A stretch of DNA of 16,492 bases from Bacteroidota bacterium. Its GTDB lineage: Bacteria > Bacteroidota > Bacteroidia > Flavobacteriales > Flavobacteriaceae. Every line of letters begins with the position of its first letter. Position 1 is the stretch's first letter. The translations under genes and the position numbers were made by a program. Location: assembly GCA_023427845.1 (NCBI GenBank), contig JAEYZX010000006.1, positions 1-16,492 of the forward strand, given 5' to 3'. The notes below the pieces were generated by a model, which was not told the origin of the DNA, made no database searches, and saw only the letters and a program-made list of their open reading frames with translations. Below, piece by piece: positions 1 to 6,440 of this stretch.

Positions 1-559
1 CATGTTTTGAATAGATGTACATAAACACGACGCAAAAAAACAGCAGCGATCCCAAGCCCATGATCCAGAACACTTCTTCCATCGGGATTTTGTCGAGTAT
101 GAACGCCTTCACAACATCAAACTGCACAAAGAAAGCGAGCAACACCAAAAATAGAAGTATTACAGTGTCGACCACGCGCTCGGCAACGATGGTGCCGAAC
201 CCTTTGTCGAATGGGATATTATCGTATTTTTTGAGAATAAGGGCACGCGAAATTTCACCTGACCGCGGAATCGTCATGTTCATCAGATAGCCGATCGAAA
301 CCGCCATGAAGTTATTCGCAAATGAATTTTTGTAACCCATGTGCTCAAGTGAGTATTTCCATCTATAGGCACGCGAAACACAACCCACCAATGAAATAAT
401 GAGCGATATGAAAATATAGATATAATCGGCGTTCTTGAAATGTCCCTTTATGACGTCGATCTGCTCAGGTGTATATTTGTGATAAGTGTAGACAATCAAG
501 AAAACCCCCAAAAGTAACGGGAGCAGTATGGAAAGCCATTTGCTGAGCTGTTTTTTCAA
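1..559 (-). CDS. UPF0104 / lysylphosphatidylglycerol-synthase-TM-like membrane protein (partial, 3' end off window)
   Basis: The minus strand reads open from about 559 to the window edge, giving 186 residues of a hydrophobic protein. Likely membrane segments lie near residues 8-26, 46-63, 130-147 and 164-183. Motifs typical of the UPF0104/LPG_synthase_TM family are visible: an RSGEISRA stretch at residues 99-106 and AERVVD at 126-131. The family is a multi-spanning inner-membrane domain of roughly 300-340 residues; Bacteroidetes members usually lack the catalytic lysyl-transfer domain, so lysinylation of lipid should not be assumed. No ATG precedes the conserved N-terminus, so I chose TTG at 559-557 (product starts KKQLSKW after the initiator), 4 bp after the panD stop codon. 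This spacing suggests translational coupling in a panC-panD operon. The start codon is the weakest part of the call. The C-terminus lies outside the window. Confidence 0.75.
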   Translation of the reverse strand, partial: MKKQLSKWLSILLPLLLGVFLIVYTYHKYTPEQIDVIKGHFKNADYIYIFISLIISLVGCVSRAYRWKYSLEHMGYKNSFANNFMAVSIGYLMNMTIPRSGEISRALILKKYDNIPFDKGFGTIVAERVVDTVILLFLVLLAFFVQFDVVKAFILDKIPMEEVFWIMGLGSLLFFCVVFMYIYSKH

Positions 560-563
560 CGGA

Positions 564-914
564 TCAGGTTAGGGAATTGTCCTTCTCATTTGGGAAAAGG
601 AGTTTGGGCCGGAACGTTTTTGCTTCCTCAAAATCGATGATTCCGTATGAGATGATGATGATCACGTCGCCTTTTTGCACTTTACGCGCGGCAGGGCCAT
701 TTAAGGTAATTTCGCCACTATCACGGTTTCCGGTAATTGCGTAGGTCTCGAGCCGTTCGCCATTATTGATGTTAACAATCGAAACTTTTTCACCTTCGAC
801 AATATTTGACGCTTCCATCAGCGCCTCATCAATCGTAATGCTGCCGATGTAATTAAGATCGGCACCAGTAACTGTAACGCGGTGTATTTTAGATTTTACA
901 ACTTGAATTTGCAT
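564..914 (-). CDS. panD: Aspartate 1-decarboxylase (pyruvoyl-dependent)
   Basis: The 116-residue product is the usual length for PanD, which decarboxylates L-aspartate to beta-alanine for pantothenate and coenzyme A synthesis in the cytoplasm. The zymogen self-cleaves at a Gly-Ser bond to form the pyruvoyl group; here this is Gly24-Ser25 in the NYIGSITID context. Other family residues are in place: Lys9, His11, Arg54, Thr57 and Tyr58 (RLETYA). An NGPAAR motif follows at residues 72-77. The gene lies 13 bp downstream of panC on the same strand, so the two consecutive pantothenate-branch enzymes are almost certainly co-transcribed. No truncation or odd residue is seen. Family assignment is very secure. 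Confidence 0.97.
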   Translation of the reverse strand: MQIQVVKSKIHRVTVTGADLNYIGSITIDEALMEASNIVEGEKVSIVNINNGERLETYAITGNRDSGEITLNGPAARKVQKGDVIIIISYGIIDFEEAKTFRPKLLFPNEKDNSLT

Positions 915-927
915 GGGGCAAAGGTAA

Positions 928-1776
928 TTAATTTAGTGAAATGGTGTCAATCAAACGGACATTGTTGATGATTACGGCAATAAAAGCGCGGTACTTTTTG
1001 TTGGCCTGCACAATGTTGGCTGGCCGCAGTGTTTCTTCGTCTGCAATTTCGAAATATTCCAGCTCGAAATCTGGTTCATCCGCAAATACCGTACTCACAA
1101 ATTGCCTGATCTGGCCTGCATTTACTGTGCCAAATTTAGATTTGGCAGAAAGTAGCGTTTTATAGATCAAGGATGCTTTTTCACGTTCGGCGGGCGATAA
1201 ACGTTCATTTCGCGAACTCATAGCCAGGCCGTTGGGTTCGCGGAAAACCGGGCATCCAACCACATTGACAGGAAGATTATGAATGGCTGTCATTTTTTTA
1301 ACAATCTGTAACTGCTGAAAGTCTTTTTCCCCAAAATAGGCATTGGTTGGTTTGACAATTTCAAATAATCGCTTGACAATCGTTCCCACACCGTCAAAAT
1401 GGCCCGGCCTGAATTTTCCTTCCATCTGATCTTCAAGCCCGTCAAATTCGAAATGCTGTGAAACGGTGTTTCCTTCATAAATGTCGTCGACCGAAGGCGT
1501 AAACACAATAATATTGGAATCCTGACTTTTTATTTTGTCGATGTCGCTTTCCAGGGTTCGGGGATACTTCTCTAAATCCTCAGCATTATTGAATTGTGTC
1601 GGGTTGACAAATATGCTGATAACCGTGAGCGAATTTTGATCGAGCGACACTTTCAGCAAGGAAAGATGTCCCGAATGAAGTGCGCCCATAGTAGGCACAA
1701 AGCCGATTGTAGTTTCAGGCCCTGAAACAGATGCGAGGTGTTTTGACAACGCTGCCTGCCTGTTGAAAATCAGCAT
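928..1776 (-). CDS. panC: Pantothenate synthetase (pantoate--beta-alanine ligase)
   Basis: The 282-residue product matches PanC, which condenses pantoate with beta-alanine using ATP, through a pantoyl-adenylate, to make pantothenate. Visible motifs are the HIGH-like PTMGALHSGH at residues 28-37 with both histidines, FVNPTQFN at 56-63, GEKDFQQ at 149-155 and the KMSKS-equivalent MSSRN at 186-190. Length is normal for the family. It is the first gene of a minus-strand run with panD; the beta-alanine made by PanD is its substrate. A TAnnTTTG-type -7 box lies at 1799-1806 on the minus strand, giving a leader of under 20 nt. The start at 1776 is supported by the conserved N-terminus beginning just inside the protein. 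Confidence 0.97.
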   Translation of the reverse strand: MLIFNRQAALSKHLASVSGPETTIGFVPTMGALHSGHLSLLKVSLDQNSLTVISIFVNPTQFNNAEDLEKYPRTLESDIDKIKSQDSNIIVFTPSVDDIYEGNTVSQHFEFDGLEDQMEGKFRPGHFDGVGTIVKRLFEIVKPTNAYFGEKDFQQLQIVKKMTAIHNLPVNVVGCPVFREPNGLAMSSRNERLSPAEREKASLIYKTLLSAKSKFGTVNAGQIRQFVSTVFADEPDFELEYFEIADEETLRPANIVQANKKYRAFIAVIINNVRLIDTISLN

Positions 1777-1798
1777 GTATAATTTATTAAATAAGGTG

Positions 1799-1806
1799 CA
1801 AACTTA
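1799..1806 (-). promoter_or_regulatory. Candidate -7 promoter box for panC-panD
   Basis: On the minus strand the octamer TAAGTTTG matches the Bacteroidetes -7 consensus TAnnTTTG exactly and ends 22 bases before the panC start codon. I see no good TTTG at the -33 position (the bases there read TTAC), so this rests on the -7 element and its placement. Confidence 0.5.
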
Positions 1807-1837
1807 AGATATTAGTCAATAACTGCGTAAATTTTCG

Positions 1838-1845
1838 TAAATTTG
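1838..1845 (+). promoter_or_regulatory. Candidate -7 promoter box for the GT5-like/DUF4270/glmS group
   Basis: The octamer TAAATTTG matches the Bacteroidetes -7 consensus TAnnTTTG exactly and lies 36 bp before the ATG at 1882. A weak -33 candidate TTAG is at 1812-1815, with a 22-bp spacer. The predicted leader is about 30 nt. It faces away from the panC box in a 105-bp divergent intergenic region. Confidence 0.5.
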
Positions 1846-1881
1846 CCCTGTTTTTGTTGACTAAGTAAAGTAAAATACAAT

Positions 1882-2688
1882 ATGGAGGATAAGAGGATAT
1901 TATACGTATCATCTGAAGTGGTTCCGTATCTGGCTGAAAATGAGGTTTCTTTAATGTCTTATGATGTCCCGAAAATGATCAATGATCAAGGCGGGCAAAT
2001 CAGGATATTTATGCCACGGTATGGGAATATTAATGAGAGAAGGCACCAATTACATGAAGTCATCAGACTCTCTGGAATGAATTTAGTAGTAAACGACCTC
2101 GATATGCCGCTGATTATCAAGGTAGCATCAATCCCTAAAGAGCGAATCCAGGTGTATTTTATTGACAACGATGAATACTTTAAGCGAAAAGCCACTTTTA
2201 CCGATGAAGATGGAGTATTGTATCCCGACAACGACGAACGTGCCATATTTTTTGCGAAGGGCGTAGTTGAAACGGTCAAAAAATTGAATTGGGTGCCCGA
2301 TATCATCCACGTTCATGGCTGGCTCGCCGGAATGCTTCCCGTTTACATGAAACATTACTACAAAGACGAAGCGCTTTTTGAGAATACCAAAATCGTTACC
2401 TCGGTTTACAGTCAATCGTTCGACGGCACACTTGACCCCGAAATGATCAATAAGGTTAAGTTCGATGAGGTACCGGAAGAGGCGGTTTCTTTTCTTGAAA
2501 CACCCGACTATGAAAACCTCATTAAAGTATCGGTAAACCACTCAGACGCAGTGATAATAGCGTCGGAAGGAGTGTCGCCAAGTTTAACAAAATATATAGA
2601 ATCTTCAGGCAAACCTTTTCTACCTTTCGTCCCTAAAGAAAAATTTGGTGAAGCGTATACAGACTTCTACAGAAATACGGTTCTATAA
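1882..2688 (+). CDS. Glycogen/starch synthase-like protein, N-terminal GT5 domain only
   Basis: The 268-residue product resembles the N-terminal Rossmann half of GT5 glycogen/starch synthases: RILYVSSEVVPY at residues 5-16, IIHVHGWLAGMLPVYM at 141-156 (family form HxHDW), and SDAVIIASEGVSPS at 221-234 before the sequence ends. Full synthases are about 470-500 residues with a second Rossmann domain carrying the main nucleotide-sugar site; that half is absent. The ADP-glucose-binding KTGGL loop expected after the VPY motif is replaced by LAENEVSLM (residues 17-25). Synthase activity is therefore doubtful. The next gene starts 13 bp downstream and is a DUF4270 lipoprotein, then glmS, which suggests a link to cell-envelope sugar metabolism rather than glycogen storage. 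Annotation pipelines usually call such proteins glycogen synthase; I regard the fold as secure and the activity as unproven. Confidence 0.85.
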   Translation: MEDKRILYVSSEVVPYLAENEVSLMSYDVPKMINDQGGQIRIFMPRYGNINERRHQLHEVIRLSGMNLVVNDLDMPLIIKVASIPKERIQVYFIDNDEYFKRKATFTDEDGVLYPDNDERAIFFAKGVVETVKKLNWVPDIIHVHGWLAGMLPVYMKHYYKDEALFENTKIVTSVYSQSFDGTLDPEMINKVKFDEVPEEAVSFLETPDYENLIKVSVNHSDAVIIASEGVSPSLTKYIESSGKPFLPFVPKEKFGEAYTDFYRNTVL

Positions 2689-2701
2689 CAATTACTATTA
2701 T

Positions 2702-4312
2702 ATGTACAATTCATTTTTTAAGTCGGTACTGGCATTTGTAGCGGTACTTTCATTGGTTTCATGCGACAAGGATTTCAACGAAATCGGTTCGGGAATTGTG
2801 GGCGACGATCATTTTGGCATGGAAACAAAATTCGATGTCCCGGTTAAAGCAACTACTGTAGGAACCGGGCCTGTCGAGTCAAGAAACCTGCCTGTTAATC
2901 CGTTAGGAGTTTATAAAAACACTGTTTTTGGTACAACCACAGCCAGTTTTGCGACGCAAGTGCAGTTAAAAAGCACTAATCCTATAATAAACCCAGAGTT
3001 AAATCCTGAAGTCACCGAGGTGTATTTGTCGGTTCCGTATTTCGCACGACACACCGAGACTCAGGAAAATGGCGTCCGGGTTTATGAATTGGATTCGGTT
3101 TACGGAGGCGGCAAATTCAACTTGCAGGTATATCGCTCGGGCTACTATATGCGCGACATTGCGTATGATGGGGAAACACAGGAAGCGCAACTGTTTTATA
3201 CAGATGAAGGCCCCGTTTTTGAAGCAATGAAAGTTGGACAGCCGCTCAATAACAGGGCGGGCGCCACTTATGAAAACACCGAGTTTTTCTTTAACGCATC
3301 AGAACAGGAGATTATAGAATTTGATGAGGATGGCGAACAGAATATTACTAAAATCCCACCCGGAATGCGTTTAAAGCTGGACAATGAAGCTTTTCAACAG
3401 GCCATAATCGAAGCGCCTGCAGCCATGCTTAACAACAATACTGTTTTTAAGAATTACTTCAGAGGTTTATATTTCAAAGCAGATGAGATACCTGGAAATT
3501 CAGGCGCATTGGCAATGCTGGATTTTAAGAAGGGATCGGTATCGATTAAGTATGAGCATGATCAGATGGTTGAAGGCGTAATGACCCGGGTATCGAAGAC
3601 ATATGTGCTGGAAATGACCGGAAATACCGTAAGCCTGCTTGAAAATAACAACAGTTCAGACTATAATACCGCACTTAGCCAGACTACGGGCGATAACCCT
3701 CGTTTGTGGATTAAGGGCGGAGAAGGTTCGGTTGCCACAATCGATTTGTTTGGGACCGAAGATCTTGACGGCAACCACATGCCCGACGTGTTGGACCAAA
3801 TCCGATCAGAAGAATGGTTGATCAACGAAGCCAACCTTACGTTTTACATCGATAAAGATAGGATGGCTGAACAGGCATCTAATGTCACGCCTACCGCCGA
3901 GCCGCAGCGTGTCTACTTGTATGACGTTACCAATAGACGTCCGATATACGATTATTCCATTGATGGTACCTCATCTGGCGATCCCAAAAGAAGGAAATCA
4001 ATCTATAATGGGATGATCGAGCGTGAAAATGTTGAGGGCGGTAAAGGAATTAGATATAAGGTAAGAATTACGAATTACATTAATATGCTGGTTAAAAACG
4101 CCGATTCGACGAATCTAAAACTTGGGTTGTCAGTTACGGAAGATATCAGTACAGTCACGATGGTACAATTAAAGAATCCTAATGCAACTTTAAGAAATGT
4201 AATTCCTACAGCATCTGTTATGAGTCCGCTGGGAACAGTACTTCATGGAACAACTTCCGAAGAAGCAGGCAAGAGGCTGAGACTCGAAATATATTATACC
4301 AAACCTGAGTAA
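2702..4312 (+). CDS. DUF4270 family lipoprotein
   Basis: The 536-residue product starts with a lipoprotein signal: a Lys at residue 7, a hydrophobic stretch, and a lipobox LVSC with Cys21, followed by DKDFNEIGSG. Acidic residues right after the lipidated Cys recall the Flavobacteriia signal for surface export, but the match is loose. The remainder is a beta-rich, extracytoplasmic-looking domain; the IGSGIVGDDHF N-terminus and the overall size fit DUF4270, a Bacteroidetes family of unknown function. An upstream in-frame ATG at 2645 overlaps the previous gene and would place 19 polar residues before the signal, so I chose the ATG at 2702, 13 bp after the previous stop codon. It sits between a GT5-like gene and glmS (11 bp before the latter), which suggests an envelope role. 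Substrate and partners are unknown. Confidence 0.88.
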   Translation: MYNSFFKSVLAFVAVLSLVSCDKDFNEIGSGIVGDDHFGMETKFDVPVKATTVGTGPVESRNLPVNPLGVYKNTVFGTTTASFATQVQLKSTNPIINPELNPEVTEVYLSVPYFARHTETQENGVRVYELDSVYGGGKFNLQVYRSGYYMRDIAYDGETQEAQLFYTDEGPVFEAMKVGQPLNNRAGATYENTEFFFNASEQEIIEFDEDGEQNITKIPPGMRLKLDNEAFQQAIIEAPAAMLNNNTVFKNYFRGLYFKADEIPGNSGALAMLDFKKGSVSIKYEHDQMVEGVMTRVSKTYVLEMTGNTVSLLENNNSSDYNTALSQTTGDNPRLWIKGGEGSVATIDLFGTEDLDGNHMPDVLDQIRSEEWLINEANLTFYIDKDRMAEQASNVTPTAEPQRVYLYDVTNRRPIYDYSIDGTSSGDPKRRKSIYNGMIERENVEGGKGIRYKVRITNYINMLVKNADSTNLKLGLSVTEDISTVTMVQLKNPNATLRNVIPTASVMSPLGTVLHGTTSEEAGKRLRLEIYYTKPE

Positions 4313-4323
4313 TATTTAAATTT

Positions 4324-6171
4324 ATGTGCGGAATCGTTGGTTATATCGGACATCGGGATGCTTATCCGGTAGTTATTAAAGGACTTCAAAGACTTGAATA
4401 CCGAGGCTATGACAGCGCAGGTATCATGCTGTATGATTCAGAAGGTCTTAAGCTTTCGAAAACTAAGGGCAAAGTCTCTGAACTCGAAGCAAAAGCTTCA
4501 AAGGAGATTTCAACAAAAGGGACCATAGGTATGGGGCATACCCGCTGGGCCACACACGGCATACCGAACGATGTCAATTCGCATCCCCACATTTCAAATT
4601 CAGGTGATCTTGTAATCATCCACAACGGAATCATTGAAAACTATGCACCGTTGAAAAAGGAACTGATCAACCGTGGATATGTGTTTCATTCCGATACCGA
4701 TACTGAAGTATTGGTAAACTTAATCGAAGAAGTCCAGATCAAAGAAGGTCTAAAACTCGGAAAAGCAGTGCAAGTCGCGTTGAATCAAGTTGTTGGGGCT
4801 TATGCGATCTGTGTTTTCGATAAAAAGAAACCTGACGAAATTATTGTAGCAAGGCTGGGTAGCCCGCTCGCAATCGGCATCGGGAAAGATGAATTTTTCA
4901 TTGCATCCGATGCATCACCTTTTATTGAATATACGTCAAATGCGATTTACCTTGAAGATGAGGAAATGGCAATTGTGCGTCTGGGTAAAGCTTTGAAAGT
5001 CCGTAAAATAAAAGATGATGCACTCGTCGATCCTTATGTGCAGGAACTCCAGATGAATCTGGAACAGATTGAAAAAGGCGGATATGACCATTTCATGCTC
5101 AAGGAAATCTATGAGCAGCCTAGTGTAATTAAAGATACTTATCGTGGACGACTACTTGCAAATGAAGGAATTATTCAGATGGCCGGTGTTGAAGACAATC
5201 TTGAAAAATTCCTACACGCGCAACGAATCCTTATTGTTGCTTGCGGTACTTCGTGGCATGCCGGACTAGTAGCCGAGTATATTTTTGAAGAATTCGCAAG
5301 GATTCCCGTCGAAGTCGAATACGCATCGGAATTTCGTTATAGAAACCCGGTCATCAATCCGGGCGATGTTGTGATAGCGATCTCGCAATCAGGTGAAACA
5401 GCCGATACGCTTGCCGCAATAAAACTTGCCAAAGAGCGTGGTGCATTTGTGTTTGGTGTTTGTAACGTTGTCGGTTCATCAATATCACGCGAGACCCATG
5501 CGGGTGCGTATACCCATGCGGGTCCTGAAATTGGGGTGGCTTCAACAAAAGCATTTACGACACAAATCACTGTGTTGACGATGATAGCACTGCGGCTCGC
5601 AAAAGCAAAAGGGACAATGTCAAACTCCGATTTCCACAGATATCTGCAGGAACTCGAAATCATACCTGAAAAGGTTACCGAAGCGCTTGCAACCAATGAC
5701 GAAACAAAAAGGATTGCCGCTATTTTTAAAGATGCCCCGAATTGTTTATACCTTGGGCGCGGTTACAACTTTCCGGTCGCTCTCGAAGGTGCGCTGAAAC
5801 TTAAAGAGATATCATACATTCATGCGGAAGGTTATCCCGCAGCCGAAATGAAACACGGCCCGATAGCACTTATCGACGAGTTTATGCCGGTTATTGTGAT
5901 TGCTTGCAAGCAGGGCCATTATGATAAAGTCGTCAGCAATATCCAGGAAATAAAATCGAGAAGCGGAAAAATAATTGCGGTTGTTACCAAAGGCGATACG
6001 CAGGTCCGCGACCTTGCCGATTATGTAATTGAAGTTCCTGATACCACCGACGCACTGACGCCGCTGCTTACAACCATACCTTTGCAATTGTTGTCGTATC
6101 ACATTGCAGTGATGCGCGGTTGCAATGTCGACCAGCCTCGAAATCTTGCGAAGTCGGTTACGGTCGAATAA
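4324..6171 (+). CDS. glmS: Glutamine--fructose-6-phosphate aminotransferase (isomerizing)
   Basis: The 615-residue product is a full-length GlmS, which makes glucosamine-6-phosphate from fructose-6-phosphate and glutamine, the first step to UDP-GlcNAc for peptidoglycan and LPS. It begins MCGIVGYIG, with the nucleophile Cys2 exposed after Met removal. The glutaminase domain shows GHTRWATHG at residues 71-79, HNG at 100-102 and SDTDTE. Two SIS domains follow, with ACGTSWHAG, SQSGETADT and the EGYPAAEMKHGP catalytic segment. The C-terminus is the canonical DQPRNLAKSVTVE with catalytic Lys610. It is the last gene of the group, 11 bp after DUF4270, and is followed by an intrinsic terminator at 6195-6220. 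I saw no sign of a glmS ribozyme in the short upstream gap; control by that route is not expected here. Confidence 0.98.
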   Translation: MCGIVGYIGHRDAYPVVIKGLQRLEYRGYDSAGIMLYDSEGLKLSKTKGKVSELEAKASKEISTKGTIGMGHTRWATHGIPNDVNSHPHISNSGDLVIIHNGIIENYAPLKKELINRGYVFHSDTDTEVLVNLIEEVQIKEGLKLGKAVQVALNQVVGAYAICVFDKKKPDEIIVARLGSPLAIGIGKDEFFIASDASPFIEYTSNAIYLEDEEMAIVRLGKALKVRKIKDDALVDPYVQELQMNLEQIEKGGYDHFMLKEIYEQPSVIKDTYRGRLLANEGIIQMAGVEDNLEKFLHAQRILIVACGTSWHAGLVAEYIFEEFARIPVEVEYASEFRYRNPVINPGDVVIAISQSGETADTLAAIKLAKERGAFVFGVCNVVGSSISRETHAGAYTHAGPEIGVASTKAFTTQITVLTMIALRLAKAKGTMSNSDFHRYLQELEIIPEKVTEALATNDETKRIAAIFKDAPNCLYLGRGYNFPVALEGALKLKEISYIHAEGYPAAEMKHGPIALIDEFMPVIVIACKQGHYDKVVSNIQEIKSRSGKIIAVVTKGDTQVRDLADYVIEVPDTTDALTPLLTTIPLQLLSYHIAVMRGCNVDQPRNLAKSVTVE

Positions 6172-6194
6172 AATTTTTATCTGTTTGTAAATTT

Positions 6195-6220
6195 AAAACC
6201 GGCTTTTAGTCGGTTTTTTT
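6195..6220 (+). terminator. Intrinsic terminator after glmS
   Basis: AAAACCG (6195-6201) pairs with CGGTTTT (6211-6217) around a 9-base loop and runs into a T tract, 23 bp after the glmS stop codon. The stem is short (7 bp) but correctly placed. Confidence 0.75.
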
Positions 6221-6382
6221 ATTTGACTTTCTTTTAATTAAAATTACAATTTGCTATGTATGCATACTTTTTTTATAGCGATTCTTATAAAATGTTAAGA
6301 ATTGTTTAAAAAGTAGAAGAAATGTCAGTTTATCGGTAATTCGATTGACGAATTGTAGGTATTAAAATATTTTTTCAGCACA

Positions 6383-6413
6383 TTTATTAATGTCAAATTA
6401 ATTTGTACATTGG
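6383..6413 (+). promoter_or_regulatory. Weak promoter candidate region before the TonB receptor
   Basis: The 269-bp gap 6172-6440 holds the glmS terminator and then AT-rich DNA. Near its end lie two imperfect -7 candidates, TTAATTTG (6398-6405) and TACATTGG (6406-6413); the second has TTTA 19 bp upstream (6383-6386). Neither is a perfect match to the Bacteroidetes TTTG / TAnnTTTG consensus. A promoter is expected here because the preceding terminator separates the units. Confidence 0.3.
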
Positions 6414-6440
6414 CTTACTAAACCATCAAAATGTAACCAA

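Noticed and set aside
2128..2541. 137-codon minus-strand frame inside the GT5-like gene
   Set aside because: Fully antisense to a gene with clear family motifs; it looks like a codon-bias shadow.
1882..2702. Recent frameshift truncation of a full-length glycogen synthase
   Set aside because: No C-terminal GT-B domain remnant follows in any frame; the next gene is an intact DUF4270 lipoprotein with its own signal peptide.
4313..4323. glmS ribozyme upstream of glmS
   Set aside because: Only 11 bp separate glmS from the preceding gene, too little for the ribozyme, and the upstream bases are DUF4270 coding sequence.
6172..6440. Possible small RNA or tRNA in the gap before the TonB receptor
   Set aside because: I found no tRNA-like cloverleaf or conserved RNA motif by eye; only the glmS terminator and AT-rich DNA are visible.
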